A DNA stretch of 41,746 nucleotides from a virus, in IMG/VR virus record IMGVR_UViG_3300034682_000160, positions 1 to 41,746 of that record. One strand, given 5' to 3'. The position numbers and the translations under genes are program-made. Shown piece after piece: positions 1-6,702 of the stretch (position 1 is the first letter of the stretch; each line of letters opens with the position of its first letter). The notes beneath the pieces were generated by a model. It did not search any database, was not told the origin of the DNA, and saw nothing but the letters and a program-made list of their open reading frames with translations.

Positions 1-27
1 CCGGTTCGATTCCGGCCGGAGGCACCA
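1..27 (+). tRNA. 3' end of a tRNA gene (partial), phage integration site
   Basis: The first 27 bases fold as the end of a tRNA: part of the T-arm (CCGG stem, TTCGATT loop, CCGG stem), then the 3' acceptor strand CGGAGGC, discriminator A and an encoded CCA. The 5' part, with the anticodon, lies outside the window, so the amino acid cannot be named. Integration keeps this gene end intact because the phage carries the same bases. Confidence 0.85.
8..25. repeat. attL core (direct repeat with 41729-41746)
   Basis: GATTCCGGCCGGAGGCAC occurs here inside the tRNA 3' end and again as the last 18 bases of the window. Such an exact direct repeat in a tRNA end, next to an integrase gene, is the usual signature of an attachment core. 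The true core may extend beyond the window at the right end. Confidence 0.88.
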
Positions 28-58
28 AGAATACCCGACGCAACACACCGCATTTCCC

Positions 59-92
59 CGCTTCCTAAGTAAAAACAATGACTTAGGAAGCG
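59..92. repeat. 12-bp perfect inverted repeat next to attL
   Basis: CGCTTCCTAAGT (59-70) and its exact complement ACTTAGGAAGCG (81-92) flank a 10-base AT-rich loop. No T-run follows on either strand, so it is not a standard terminator for the tRNA. It lies between the att core and the integrase, so a recombination or integrase-binding role is possible, but this is inference. Confidence 0.6.
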
Positions 93-151
93 CGGCAAGC
101 AAGGCCCTTCTCCGCACGTTCCCGCATTTTCCCGCTTTATCTCCTCATCCA

Positions 152-180
152 TTACGCGCGTTTTACGCGATAATTACGCG
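152..180. repeat. three TTACGCG repeats at 11-bp spacing (candidate arm-type sites)
   Basis: TTACGCG begins at 152, 163 and 174, exactly one helical turn apart, just upstream of the integrase start. Two related copies with the same 11-bp spacing sit near the other end (41676 and 41687). In the circular phage both groups would flank attP, as expected for arm-type integrase or excisionase sites. They may also act as operators for the integrase promoter. Confidence 0.5.
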
Positions 181-206
181 CGCAGGCACTCAGCAGGAGG
201 AAACGC

Positions 207-1232
207 GTGGCAAATTATTCAAAGGTCAAGACTGGTTGGCGTGCCCAAATTGCGGTCCAGGGCGTACGCGAGTCAAAAACATACTCGACAAAGGCCGAGG
301 CCGTAGCCTGGGCAACCGCACGCGAGACTGAAATCCGCGCCGGCAAAGCAACTGGCATTCAAACGGGGAAGACGATCGGCGATGCCTTCGACCGCTACGA
401 GAAAGAAGTCTCGGCCGGGAAGCGCGGCTATCGATTCGAGGCGCTTCGCCTTGCGGCAATCGGCAACTGGAAGCTGAAAGATCCGCCCTTCCGCGACATG
501 CTATTCCGCGAGGTCTTACTCAAGGATGCCAACTCGGAAATACTCGGCAAGTGGCGCGACCACCGCCTCAACACCGACAAGGTAAGTGGCTCGACGGTCA
601 ATCGCGAGCTGAATTTACTGTCGAATGTTTTTACAGTTGCCGCGAAGGAATGGAAGTGGATAGCCACAAGCCCGACAACGGACGTACGCCGTCCGAAAGA
701 GTCCGAGCCGCGAGACCGCTTGTACACCGATGATGAGATCGAGCGCATCTGCCTCGCCCTTGGATTTGACCTTGACGATGAACAGCCAGCCGAAACGGTC
801 AGCCAGAGGGTCGCCATAGCATTTTTGTACGCAATCGAGACCGCCATGCGCGCCGGCGAAATCTGCGGCCTCCTGCCGCACGACCTGGTAGGCCGTGTGG
901 CCACATTGACCGAGACAAAGAACGGCACTAAAAGGAAGGTTCCGCAATCGAAGCGGGCAATGGAGCTGCTCGAGCTGCTGCCGGCGCCAGTGGAAGGAGG
1001 CACCATATTTAGCCTTACGACTAAGTCGCTCGATACACTGTTCCGCAAGGCAAAGACCCGAGCTGGGGTCGACGATGCGACCTTCCACGATTCTCGTCAC
1101 TTAGCGATCACGAGGCTGGCGAAAAAGCTGCACGTACTTGACCTGGCGCGCATGGTCGGGCACCGCGACCTCAAGCAACTGCAGGTCTATTACAACGAGA
1201 CTGCCGAAGAGATGGCAAAGCTACTGGACTGA
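207..1232 (+). CDS. int: tyrosine-family site-specific integrase
   Basis: A 341-aa tyrosine recombinase that would catalyse integration between attP and the tRNA att site, and excision with a partner. The catalytic set is visible: Arg215 in AMRAGEICGL, a Lys-rich beta-hairpin near 238-244, His294 and Arg297 in FHDSRH, His319 in MVGHRDL, and nucleophile Tyr328 nine residues further on. The N-terminal half carries the arm-binding and core-binding parts. The GTG start is chosen because AGGAGG lies six bases before it. The gene is adjacent to attL and reads away from it, so after circularisation it lies just past attP from the excisionase-like gene at 40972. Confidence 0.95.
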   Translation: MANYSKVKTGWRAQIAVQGVRESKTYSTKAEAVAWATARETEIRAGKATGIQTGKTIGDAFDRYEKEVSAGKRGYRFEALRLAAIGNWKLKDPPFRDMLFREVLLKDANSEILGKWRDHRLNTDKVSGSTVNRELNLLSNVFTVAAKEWKWIATSPTTDVRRPKESEPRDRLYTDDEIERICLALGFDLDDEQPAETVSQRVAIAFLYAIETAMRAGEICGLLPHDLVGRVATLTETKNGTKRKVPQSKRAMELLELLPAPVEGGTIFSLTTKSLDTLFRKAKTRAGVDDATFHDSRHLAITRLAKKLHVLDLARMVGHRDLKQLQVYYNETAEEMAKLLD

Positions 1233-1235
1233 ACG

Positions 1236-1598
1236 ATGTTCATTGAGAGACGACACCACCCAACTATTGAGCTTAACGTCGAGGCTGGCCAGGAGGTCCC
1301 CAGCATCGTCCACTATCTCAGCGACCGGGCCGAGCCACTGAAAACCGTTTTGCCTCAGCTCATTGAAGGCGCCGGTCAGGACGCGGAGCGGGTGTTCGTC
1401 ATAGAATCGCCGCTAAACGAGATTATGGACTGGACGATTGAACTGCACAGGCATGCGGAATTCGTTGGCCAGGCCGTCGTCGACGAGAAGCACCGAGCTT
1501 TCTTTCAAGCGGTGAAGGCATCGCTCACTCAGGCGATCGCGCAGATCGACAAGATCCAGTTCGTTGCGGTAGATGATGACGATGAAGAGGACGCCTGA
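1236..1598 (+). CDS. hypothetical protein, co-transcribed with integrase
   Basis: A 120-aa acidic protein starting three bases after the integrase stop, so almost certainly on the same mRNA. I do not recognise a family. It has no signal peptide or membrane segment and ends in a run of Asp and Glu (VDDDDEEDA). The middle is predicted helical by eye. Its stop codon abuts the stop of the convergent gene at 1599-1850. A role linked to integration control or a cargo function is equally possible. Confidence 0.7.
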   Translation: MFIERRHHPTIELNVEAGQEVPSIVHYLSDRAEPLKTVLPQLIEGAGQDAERVFVIESPLNEIMDWTIELHRHAEFVGQAVVDEKHRAFFQAVKASLTQAIAQIDKIQFVAVDDDDEEDA

Positions 1599-1850
1599 CT
1601 AGGCATCCGGTGGCAGCGTGGGGAACTCCTTTACGCACGGCTCGTCGACCAGCATCTTTCGGATCGACTCGAGTAGGTCGCCCTGCTGGCCAGGCAGGGT
1701 GCCCACCATGCGCTGCAGCTGGTCCATATAGAGCACGAGGGCGCGCAACCGCTTTATCTCCCAAAGGAGTGCTCGCGTGTCAGGCGATCCCGGATTGCGG
1801 TCCTGAATCGCACGCAGGTCGTCCTGTGTAAGAGGTGTTTTGAATCGCAT
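1599..1850 (-). CDS. small hypothetical protein
   Basis: An 83-aa protein, mostly helical with a leucine-rich central stretch (LLWEIKRLRALVLYMDQLQ) that could form a coiled coil. No family recognised. The frame stays open upstream to 2150, but the start at MRFKTP is preferred. An extended -10 (TGTTATACT) sits nine bases before this ATG, and no ribosome site supports the longer form. It converges tail to tail on the gene at 1236-1598. Confidence 0.6.
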   Translation of the reverse strand: MRFKTPLTQDDLRAIQDRNPGSPDTRALLWEIKRLRALVLYMDQLQRMVGTLPGQQGDLLESIRKMLVDEPCVKEFPTLPPDA

Positions 1851-2177
1851 GGCGAGCCCAGTATAACAGCGCACAGTTGACCTGCCGCACGCCGGCAGCT
1901 GCAGCACCTGCCATGCTCGTCGAATGAAGAATAGAACTGATCGCCTCATGTCAATCCACGTCGACCTGGCAGTGAACATCGCGGCCGTACGCGGCGTGCC
2001 GGCAGGCGCACGCTCCCTGTTTGATGTAGGAGTGCCGTTGCACGTGGCCCTGCGCGTCCTCTCCCGACCGGCGGCCCGGCGCCGCCCCTCTGATCCTGCC
2101 CAGCATTCATCTTGACGAGGAATAACTTGCTGTAAAGCCAATCCTGCCACGATGCTCGGACATCACAAGGAGGCATC
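1851..2177. other. intergenic region upstream of the Hcp operon
   Basis: This 327-base gap has no convincing gene. A 63-codon plus-strand frame at 1924-2115 lacks a ribosome site and its protein is Arg/Ala/Pro-rich, as expected of GC-rich noise. A weak promoter for the Hcp operon may be TTGACG (2112-2117) with TAAAGC (2133-2138), at a short 15-base spacing. A strong ribosome site, AAGGAGG, lies just before the Hcp start. Confidence 0.4.
1860..1868 (-). promoter_or_regulatory. extended -10 element with very short leader
   Basis: On the minus strand TGTTATACT reads as an extended -10 (TGn plus TATACT). Transcription would start about three bases before the ATG at 1850, giving a leaderless or near-leaderless mRNA. 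No good -35 is seen at 17 bases. Confidence 0.35.
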
Positions 2178-2669
2178 ATGGCAATCGACGCATATCTGCA
2201 AATTGACGGCATCAAAGGCGAATCGGCCGACAGCGGCCATCAGGGATGGATCGAGCTGACGTCCGCCCACTGGGGCGTAGCCCAACCTACGGTCGGCAGC
2301 AAATCTACCGGCGGTGGCCACACGGCCGGCCACTGCGAGCATCGCACCATGTCGCTTACGAAGCTTGTCGACATGGCCTCGCCGCTTCTCATGCAACATT
2401 GCTCGATGGGCAAAACCATCCCGAAGGCCAAGCTGGAATTCATGCGCGCCGATGGCGACGGCAAGCCGGTGAAGTATTACCAGGTCGAGCTGGAGAACGT
2501 GCTGCTGTCCCACATTGACCAAATCATGATGGACGGCGGCCTTCTCCAGGACGAGATCGGCCTCTGCTTCTCCAAAGTCAAGTGGACGTACACCCACCAA
2601 ACGATCCGTGGCGGTGCCAGCGGCAGCACGTCTGGCGGCTGGGACCTTTCGGCCAAGAAGTGCGCGTAG
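2178..2669 (+). CDS. hcp: Hcp-family type VI secretion tube protein
   Basis: A 163-aa protein of the Hcp1 family, whose hexameric rings stack into the T6SS inner tube and can carry small effectors in their lumen. The start MAIDAYLQIDGIKGES and the following WIELTSAHWGV are typical Hcp first strands, and the length is near the family norm (about 160-170). AAGGAGG lies at good distance from the ATG. No other T6SS structural gene is in the window, so it would have to work with a host-encoded apparatus. The two genes behind it, a cell-wall peptidase and a secreted protein, suggest a dedicated carrier for a cargo effector. It is oriented against the phage late operon, as lysogenic cargo usually is. 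Confidence 0.88.
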   Translation: MAIDAYLQIDGIKGESADSGHQGWIELTSAHWGVAQPTVGSKSTGGGHTAGHCEHRTMSLTKLVDMASPLLMQHCSMGKTIPKAKLEFMRADGDGKPVKYYQVELENVLLSHIDQIMMDGGLLQDEIGLCFSKVKWTYTHQTIRGGASGSTSGGWDLSAKKCA

Positions 2670-2678
2670 GGACGAGCC

Positions 2679-3191
2679 ATGGTAGTTCCAATTCAACCGA
2701 GGGGCGAGAAGAGGTGGTTTATGCTTCCTCAGGCGCCCGAGCAGGCGGGCTACTTCGTGTACGGGAACGTGAAAGGCGTTGCCGGCACGGGTCATCTGGC
2801 CCAGTATGCGCACGCCAACATGCTATCGATGATCTTCTGGGTCGAACGGGAGTGGCAGGCCGTCGATCACCGGAAGTTCGGCATCGGAAACATCAGCGTC
2901 TCCGATGGGTCGAAATTTGACCACGGCACCCACATGAAGGGTATCGAAATGGACATCCGGCCCGTTCGTAAAGACGGGTTGGTCGGCCAAGCGGCAACCT
3001 GCGATTACCGGAATAATCCGAACTACGACCAGGCCGCCACAATCAAACTGGTGCGAATATTCTTGCAGCATCCAATGGTGCAAACCATCCTGTTCAACGA
3101 TGTGGAGGTTCAGAAGGCATGCGGGCCCCGCGTGAAGTCCTGGAAGAAGCATAACGACCACCTGCACGTCAAACTCCAGGAGTGCCCATGA
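2679..3191 (+). CDS. MepA-like LAS metallopeptidase, candidate T6SS cell-wall effector
   Basis: A 170-aa protein with the active-site layout of LAS zinc peptidases (penicillin-insensitive murein endopeptidase MepA, M74, and relatives). His85 and Asp92 form the H-x6-D ligand pair (HMKGIEMD). His158, His161 and His163 form the C-terminal HxxHxH set (HNDHLH), with the same spacing as MepA. It would cut peptide cross-links in peptidoglycan. It has no signal peptide, unlike cellular MepA, and begins nine bases after an hcp gene, so delivery through a T6SS tube is the natural reading. The next gene encodes a secreted protein overlapping it by an ATGA. Alternative: a phage endolysin, but the lysis genes are elsewhere and on the other strand. 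Confidence 0.75.
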   Translation: MVVPIQPRGEKRWFMLPQAPEQAGYFVYGNVKGVAGTGHLAQYAHANMLSMIFWVEREWQAVDHRKFGIGNISVSDGSKFDHGTHMKGIEMDIRPVRKDGLVGQAATCDYRNNPNYDQAATIKLVRIFLQHPMVQTILFNDVEVQKACGPRVKSWKKHNDHLHVKLQECP

Positions 3192-3565
3192 GCCCGCGCC
3201 TAGTGTTTATCGTCAGCGCGTTCGCGCTGCTTCCTGCGAACGCCGCAGATGAGAAAACGGAGAACCACCGATACCTCGCCAAGCCACTCATGGGCGACTA
3301 CTACGTGTACGGCGGAAGCTCCGGCGATTCGACGCCTCCGACGCCAAATGACCGGAAAGTGTCATTCATGTTGACAGGCCAGCTGGCACAGGAGCTGTTC
3401 GAGCACATCGGCCGCGATTCAAAGACCGAGTGCAAGCCCAGCCCGGAGTACAGGGAGAGGCGCCGCGGCGACCTCACCTGTACCTGGACCAAGAAGCATG
3501 GCTACTCCTGCTACTTCGGCCTCGATGGCCGGACAGGAAAAAGCATCGATGACTTCGACTGTTGA
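3188..3565 (+). CDS. secreted cysteine-rich protein, candidate periplasmic immunity protein
   Basis: A 125-aa protein with a clear signal peptide (hydrophobic VFIVSAFALL, likely cut after ANA) and four cysteines in the mature part (TEC, LTC, YSC, terminal DC), enough for two disulfides. The ATG overlaps the stop of the peptidase gene (ATGA), so the two are translationally coupled. A periplasmic partner directly behind a wall-degrading T6SS effector is the standard position of an immunity protein. I do not recognise its family from sequence. A GTG two codons upstream is a possible alternative start. Confidence 0.7.
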   Translation: MSPRLVFIVSAFALLPANAADEKTENHRYLAKPLMGDYYVYGGSSGDSTPPTPNDRKVSFMLTGQLAQELFEHIGRDSKTECKPSPEYRERRRGDLTCTWTKKHGYSCYFGLDGRTGKSIDDFDC

Positions 3566-3586
3566 GGGCCATCGTCGAGAACGGCA

Positions 3587-3614
3587 GCTGCTGTGCAGAC
3601 GTCTGCACAGCAGC
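3587..3614. repeat. 28-bp perfect palindrome containing GTGCAGACGTCTGCAC
   Basis: A perfect two-fold palindrome centred between 3600 and 3601, with core GTGCAGACGTCTGCAC (3593-3608). It lies between the convergent candidate immunity gene and the methyltransferase gene. It could form a hairpin on either strand but has no T-run. Three more copies of the core occur in the window (15436, 29486, 36602). Confidence 0.9.
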
Positions 3615-3622
3615 CCCGAACT

Positions 3623-4408
3623 TCAGAACAGGCCTGCAGGCTCTGCAGCACGATCCCAGCTGTAGATGATCACCTCGGATCGTTCCACGCCCTTCCCGCC
3701 ACCGCCAACAATGTAGTTGATGGGGACAGTGTCCATCTGGAAACGGGCGAAAATGCGCCGGATCTCGGGGTGATCGTTCAGGCTAATAATCGCCTTGCCC
3801 TTGAGTCGACCAAGCAGCTCGGCCATTTTCTCGTACTGCTCGATGCCGAACTCGACCCCATAGCCTTCGGTTTCCCAATAGGGCGGGTCTAGGTAGAACA
3901 GAGTGTGCGGCCGATCGTACCGCTCCATCAGCTTGAACCAGTCCATATTCTCGATGTACGTCCCGGACAGCCGGAGATGCGCGGCCGACAGGTTTTCCTC
4001 GATACGCAACAGGTTGACCGGCGGCTGCGTGGTCGCCGTGCCCCAGTTCTGCCCTTCTACCTTTCCACCGAATGCATGCTGCTGCAGGTAGAAGAAGCGG
4101 ACCGCGCGCTGAATGTCGGTCAGGGTGTCCGGCGGAGTGGACTGGTGCCACTTGAAGACCTCGCGGCTCGACAGCGCATACTTGAAGTGACGAACGAACT
4201 CCTCGAGGTGGTTCTGCACCACCCGGTAAAGGCGCACCAGCTCGCCGTTGATGTCGTTGATCACCTCGACGCGCGCGGGCGGCCTCATGAAATACAGGGC
4301 GGCACCGCCGGCGAAGACTTCGACGTAGCACTCGTGGGCTGGGAATTGCGGAATGATGTGGTCGGCCAGGCGACGCTTGCCGCCGAGCCAGGGAATAATT
4401 GGCGTCAT
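3623..4408 (-). CDS. D12-class DNA adenine N6-methyltransferase (Dam-like)
   Basis: A 261-aa methyltransferase of the Dam/D12 class. The N-terminal WLGGKRRLADHI and VEVFAGGAALYF form the SAM-binding motifs, and LDPPYWETEG holds the catalytic DPPY. Target sequence cannot be told from sequence. Possible roles are protection of phage DNA from host restriction or control of phage promoters. AAGG lies before the start, and a repressor-like operator (4421-4436) sits just upstream, so expression is probably shut down in the lysogen. No cognate restriction enzyme is seen, so it is an orphan methylase. Confidence 0.9.
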   Translation of the reverse strand: MTPIIPWLGGKRRLADHIIPQFPAHECYVEVFAGGAALYFMRPPARVEVINDINGELVRLYRVVQNHLEEFVRHFKYALSSREVFKWHQSTPPDTLTDIQRAVRFFYLQQHAFGGKVEGQNWGTATTQPPVNLLRIEENLSAAHLRLSGTYIENMDWFKLMERYDRPHTLFYLDPPYWETEGYGVEFGIEQYEKMAELLGRLKGKAIISLNDHPEIRRIFARFQMDTVPINYIVGGGGKGVERSEVIIYSWDRAAEPAGLF

Positions 4409-4420
4409 GTAAACCTTGTT

Positions 4421-4436
4421 TTTACCTATAAGTAAA
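4421..4436 (-). promoter_or_regulatory. repressor-type operator upstream of the methyltransferase
   Basis: On the minus strand this reads TTTACTTATAGGTAAA, close to the site TTTACTTAGCGGTAAA at 34808-34823 and to TTACTAAACGGTAA in the main control region. It lies 13 bases before the methyltransferase start, inside the expected promoter, so repressor or Cro binding here is likely. Confidence 0.55.
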
Positions 4437-4555
4437 TTCGTGCTAGACTCCTGCCCGCCTTCCGGAAGGTGTCAGAGCCTTGCTTGGTTCACTGGTCCGT
4501 TCAGTGGATTGAGGCCGGCCCCGTTGTTGACGCAACGGCGCCGGCGCTCTGTCTT

Positions 4556-4987
4556 TTATTGCTGGTTGGTGACTTCCGAAATGACGGTCGCCTCCGCTGC
4601 CTCAGCCGGCGCCCAGTGGCTTCCGCCACCGACACGCACCCCTGCGTAGATCAACGCTGCTTTCCATTTCGGCACGCCCGTGAGCAAACACGCCTCGTGG
4701 AGCATCTTGTCGGCAGTTGCGCGGTCCACGGTATGTTTGTTGTAGATGAAGTCGTGCGGCACGGCCGGCATCTGCGCGATCTCGCCGAGCAGCGACAGGG
4801 CAAACTGCGGAACCGACGCCAGGTCGGTCACGAAGCCGGCCGGCACGTCGACCAGCCCGGCCACATCGGACTGATAGCGAAAGCGGCACAGAACGAGATA
4901 CAGCTGGCGGCCGGAACGGTTCAGCAACGGTCGCCCCTGTGGATCACGCATCAGCTCAAGTCGCAGCGGGTCCAAGAACACGCTCAT
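4556..4987 (-). CDS. DUF1353 phage protein
   Basis: A 143-aa protein of the DUF1353 family, common in phage lysis and tail-end regions and of unknown function. The family hallmarks are GFVTDLASVPQ, VPHDFIYNKH and ATADKMLHEA. The start MSVFLD is chosen because it overlaps the stop of the upstream lipoprotein gene (ATGA) and matches the family N-terminus. It is the last gene of the lysis cluster on this strand. Confidence 0.8.
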   Translation of the reverse strand: MSVFLDPLRLELMRDPQGRPLLNRSGRQLYLVLCRFRYQSDVAGLVDVPAGFVTDLASVPQFALSLLGEIAQMPAVPHDFIYNKHTVDRATADKMLHEACLLTGVPKWKAALIYAGVRVGGGSHWAPAEAAEATVISEVTNQQ

Positions 4988-5304
4988 TTCACCACCTGGG
5001 CCGCGCTTGCCGCGATGTTGCTGCCGGCCGCCGCTGCAGCGTCGAGCAGCGCTGCAGCACGGGTGTCGCCCGGCGACAGGCACAGCGACTTAATGGCAGG
5101 GATGAGCTCGGGGTGACGCGCGATCGCGGACAACGGCAGTCCGCACAGGGCCACCTTTTGCGCCTCGATGATGGTGTCGTTCGCGGCCTTGGCGTTGGTG
5201 ACGGCGACCGTCCCATAAGCCTGTAAGGCCTGCGATACGCCGGCACAGCCGGCCGTCGACGCGGCCAGCATCAAGCCCGCCGCAAGGAAGAGAATTTTTT
5301 TCAT
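4984..5304 (-). CDS. small lipoprotein of the lysis cluster
   Basis: A 106-aa protein with a lipoprotein signal: MKKILF, hydrophobic core, and lipobox STAGC, so Cys20 would be lipidated. The mature part is Ala-rich and helical with two more cysteines. The start is the ATG after AAGGA, five bases away. Lipoproteins just behind an endolysin are often outer-membrane spanins (Rz1-like), but this one lacks the usual Pro-rich mature region and no inner-membrane spanin is obvious, so the assignment is open. A superinfection-exclusion lipoprotein is another possibility. Confidence 0.65.
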   Translation of the reverse strand: MKKILFLAAGLMLAASTAGCAGVSQALQAYGTVAVTNAKAANDTIIEAQKVALCGLPLSAIARHPELIPAIKSLCLSPGDTRAAALLDAAAAAGSNIAASAAQVVK

Positions 5305-5385
5305 GCACATCCTTCGTTATTGGAGACCGTGGCCAGCGGCTAAATGACGGCCAGGTGCAACAGGTCTGCGGCGGTGGCGTGATTG

Positions 5386-5847
5386 CTAGGCCGCCGCCGG
5401 TATCTTGTCGAAGCGCTGCAGGTTCCGGCCGCGGATGATGTCGACCAGCTTCTTCGCGTAGTCCGGATCGGTCGCGTATCCGGCAGCAGCCACCGCACGC
5501 GCCCAGCCCTCGCCAGTGGTCTCGCGATAGCACGCTGCATAACGCGGGTTCTCCTTGAAGAACCGCGCGTGGTCGTCGAAGCACTCCTGCCAGCTCGAGT
5601 AGGCGCGGAACTTGTCGGTCATGCTGACCTTCTTCCCGCCCAGGTGTTCAGTGGTCCTGAACGCGACGGTTGGCCCCTTCCAGCTGCGGTCGGCCTTGAC
5701 GCCGAAAAGGTTGTTACCCAGGGCGAGCTTGCCCCAGCCGGATTCGAGCGCTGCCTGGGCGAGATTGAAGCTGGCCGGAATGCCCGTCGCGAGCTGGCAG
5801 GCACGTGCAGCCGGCAGCAGCTTGTCGAGGAACTCTGCCGGCGTCAT
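5386..5847 (-). CDS. glucosaminidase-type endolysin
   Basis: A 153-aa protein of the FlgJ/GH73 glucosaminidase fold, which cuts glycan strands of peptidoglycan. Typical features are FNLAQAALESGWGK (catalytic Glu35 region), GNNLFGVKA, FRAYSSWQECFDDHARF and the C-terminal YATDPDYAKKLVDII. It has no signal peptide, so it depends on the holin next to it, whose stop it overlaps. Followed by a lipoprotein and a DUF1353 protein. Confidence 0.88.
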   Translation of the reverse strand: MTPAEFLDKLLPAARACQLATGIPASFNLAQAALESGWGKLALGNNLFGVKADRSWKGPTVAFRTTEHLGGKKVSMTDKFRAYSSWQECFDDHARFFKENPRYAACYRETTGEGWARAVAAAGYATDPDYAKKLVDIIRGRNLQRFDKIPAAA

Positions 5848-6227
5848 CCGATCGACTCCTTCACTTCCTTGACGATCTCGGCCAGGTCAGCGTCGCGGCG
5901 CTTGTCGAGGTAGCGAAACAGCGCACGCACGAGGCCCCATGCCGGCAGCCCGCACAAGAACACGACGCCCAGCATCCCCATCATGCCGAACGGGTCTTGC
6001 ACCCAGTCCTGGATGCCGAGGTAGCGCACCAGTGCGCCGCCACCACCGATCGAGCCCATCACGGTGCTGACCAACGCAATGCGCCACTCCTTGTCGGTCT
6101 CCGGCTTGGTCTTGGCCATGACGACGAAGGCTGCGGCGCCGGCACCGATGCCCGCCAGGACGCCCGAAGCGCCGAGGGCCTTCAGCCCCAGGGCGCCTGC
6201 AGCTGCTCCTGAAATTGGTTCACTCAT
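5844..6227 (-). CDS. probable holin
   Basis: A roughly 127-aa membrane protein directly upstream of, and overlapping, the endolysin gene. Hydrophobic stretches lie at SGVLAGIGAGAAAFVVMA, around VMGSIGGGGALV and at MLGVVFLCGLPAWGLV. The C-terminus is charged (DKRRDADLAEIVKEVKE). Size, membrane segments and position fit a holin that opens the inner membrane for the endolysin. I prefer the start MSEPIS. An in-frame ATG at 6242 is possible but sits only six bases after a terminator T-run. Confidence 0.75.
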   Translation of the reverse strand: MSEPISGAAAGALGLKALGASGVLAGIGAGAAAFVVMAKTKPETDKEWRIALVSTVMGSIGGGGALVRYLGIQDWVQDPFGMMGMLGVVFLCGLPAWGLVRALFRYLDKRRDADLAEIVKEVKESIG

Positions 6228-6247
6228 TGTTTGTGCTTTCATAGAAA

Positions 6248-6270
6248 TAAAAAAGCCGCCTTGCGGCGGC
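6248..6270 (-). terminator. rho-independent terminator between tail fibre and lysis genes
   Basis: On the minus strand a 6-bp GCCGCC/GGCGGC stem with a 4-base loop is followed by TTTTTT. It would end or attenuate the structural operon just before the holin gene, so lysis genes may need read-through or a separate start. Confidence 0.75.
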
Positions 6271-6292
6271 CTGGGGCGAGGATTGACAACAG

Positions 6293-6700
6293 TTACTGCG
6301 GGATACCCAGGAGGATCTGTTCGATCCGTTCGGGGGATTCGAGGATGCCGGCGCCTGGCGGAGTCGCGCCTGCCGGCCGCGCCAGGTAGGCGATTGCGTT
6401 TTGCACCGAAGGAAGATTCGGGTCGGTCGGCTTCCCGAGTTGGACGGAGAGCTGGTACATCTCCCAGAACTCCTTGACCAAGGGATCTTCGGAGGCCTTG
6501 ATCTTCATCCGCTCGACCGGCGTGAAGGCCATGTAGAGGGTCATCGGCGTCAGCAGCTCGTACTCAACGACTCCTTCGTATTCCGTGCCATCCGGATCGA
6601 TGAAGCGCTGGTCGCCGCACTCCCAGATACCAGAGACGAAACGAGGCGTTTCACTTACAGCAAATACTTGTTCGGATTTGATATGGCGAATGCTTGGCAT
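6293..6700 (-). CDS. hypothetical protein downstream of tail fibre
   Basis: A 135-aa soluble protein of unrecognised family. The start MPSIRHIKSEQVF follows AAAGGA at eight bases and overlaps the upstream tail gene's stop. It contains an aromatic, acidic first half and a Pro-rich C-terminus. Small genes right after the last tail fibre are often fibre-assembly chaperones or receptor accessory proteins. That is context only. Confidence 0.65.
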   Translation of the reverse strand: MPSIRHIKSEQVFAVSETPRFVSGIWECGDQRFIDPDGTEYEGVVEYELLTPMTLYMAFTPVERMKIKASEDPLVKEFWEMYQLSVQLGKPTDPNLPSVQNAIAYLARPAGATPPGAGILESPERIEQILLGIPQ

Positions 6701-6702
6701 GG

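Noticed and set aside
1924-2115. A 63-codon plus-strand frame before the Hcp gene
   Set aside because: No ribosome site, Arg/Pro/Ala-rich second half, and no similarity recognised.
3587-3614. 28-bp palindrome read as a bidirectional terminator
   Set aside because: There is no T-run on either strand, and the core recurs in non-terminator settings.
4521-4538. Small hairpin CCGTTG/CAACGG behind the lysis genes
   Set aside because: Six-bp stem without T-run on either strand; not enough to call a terminator.
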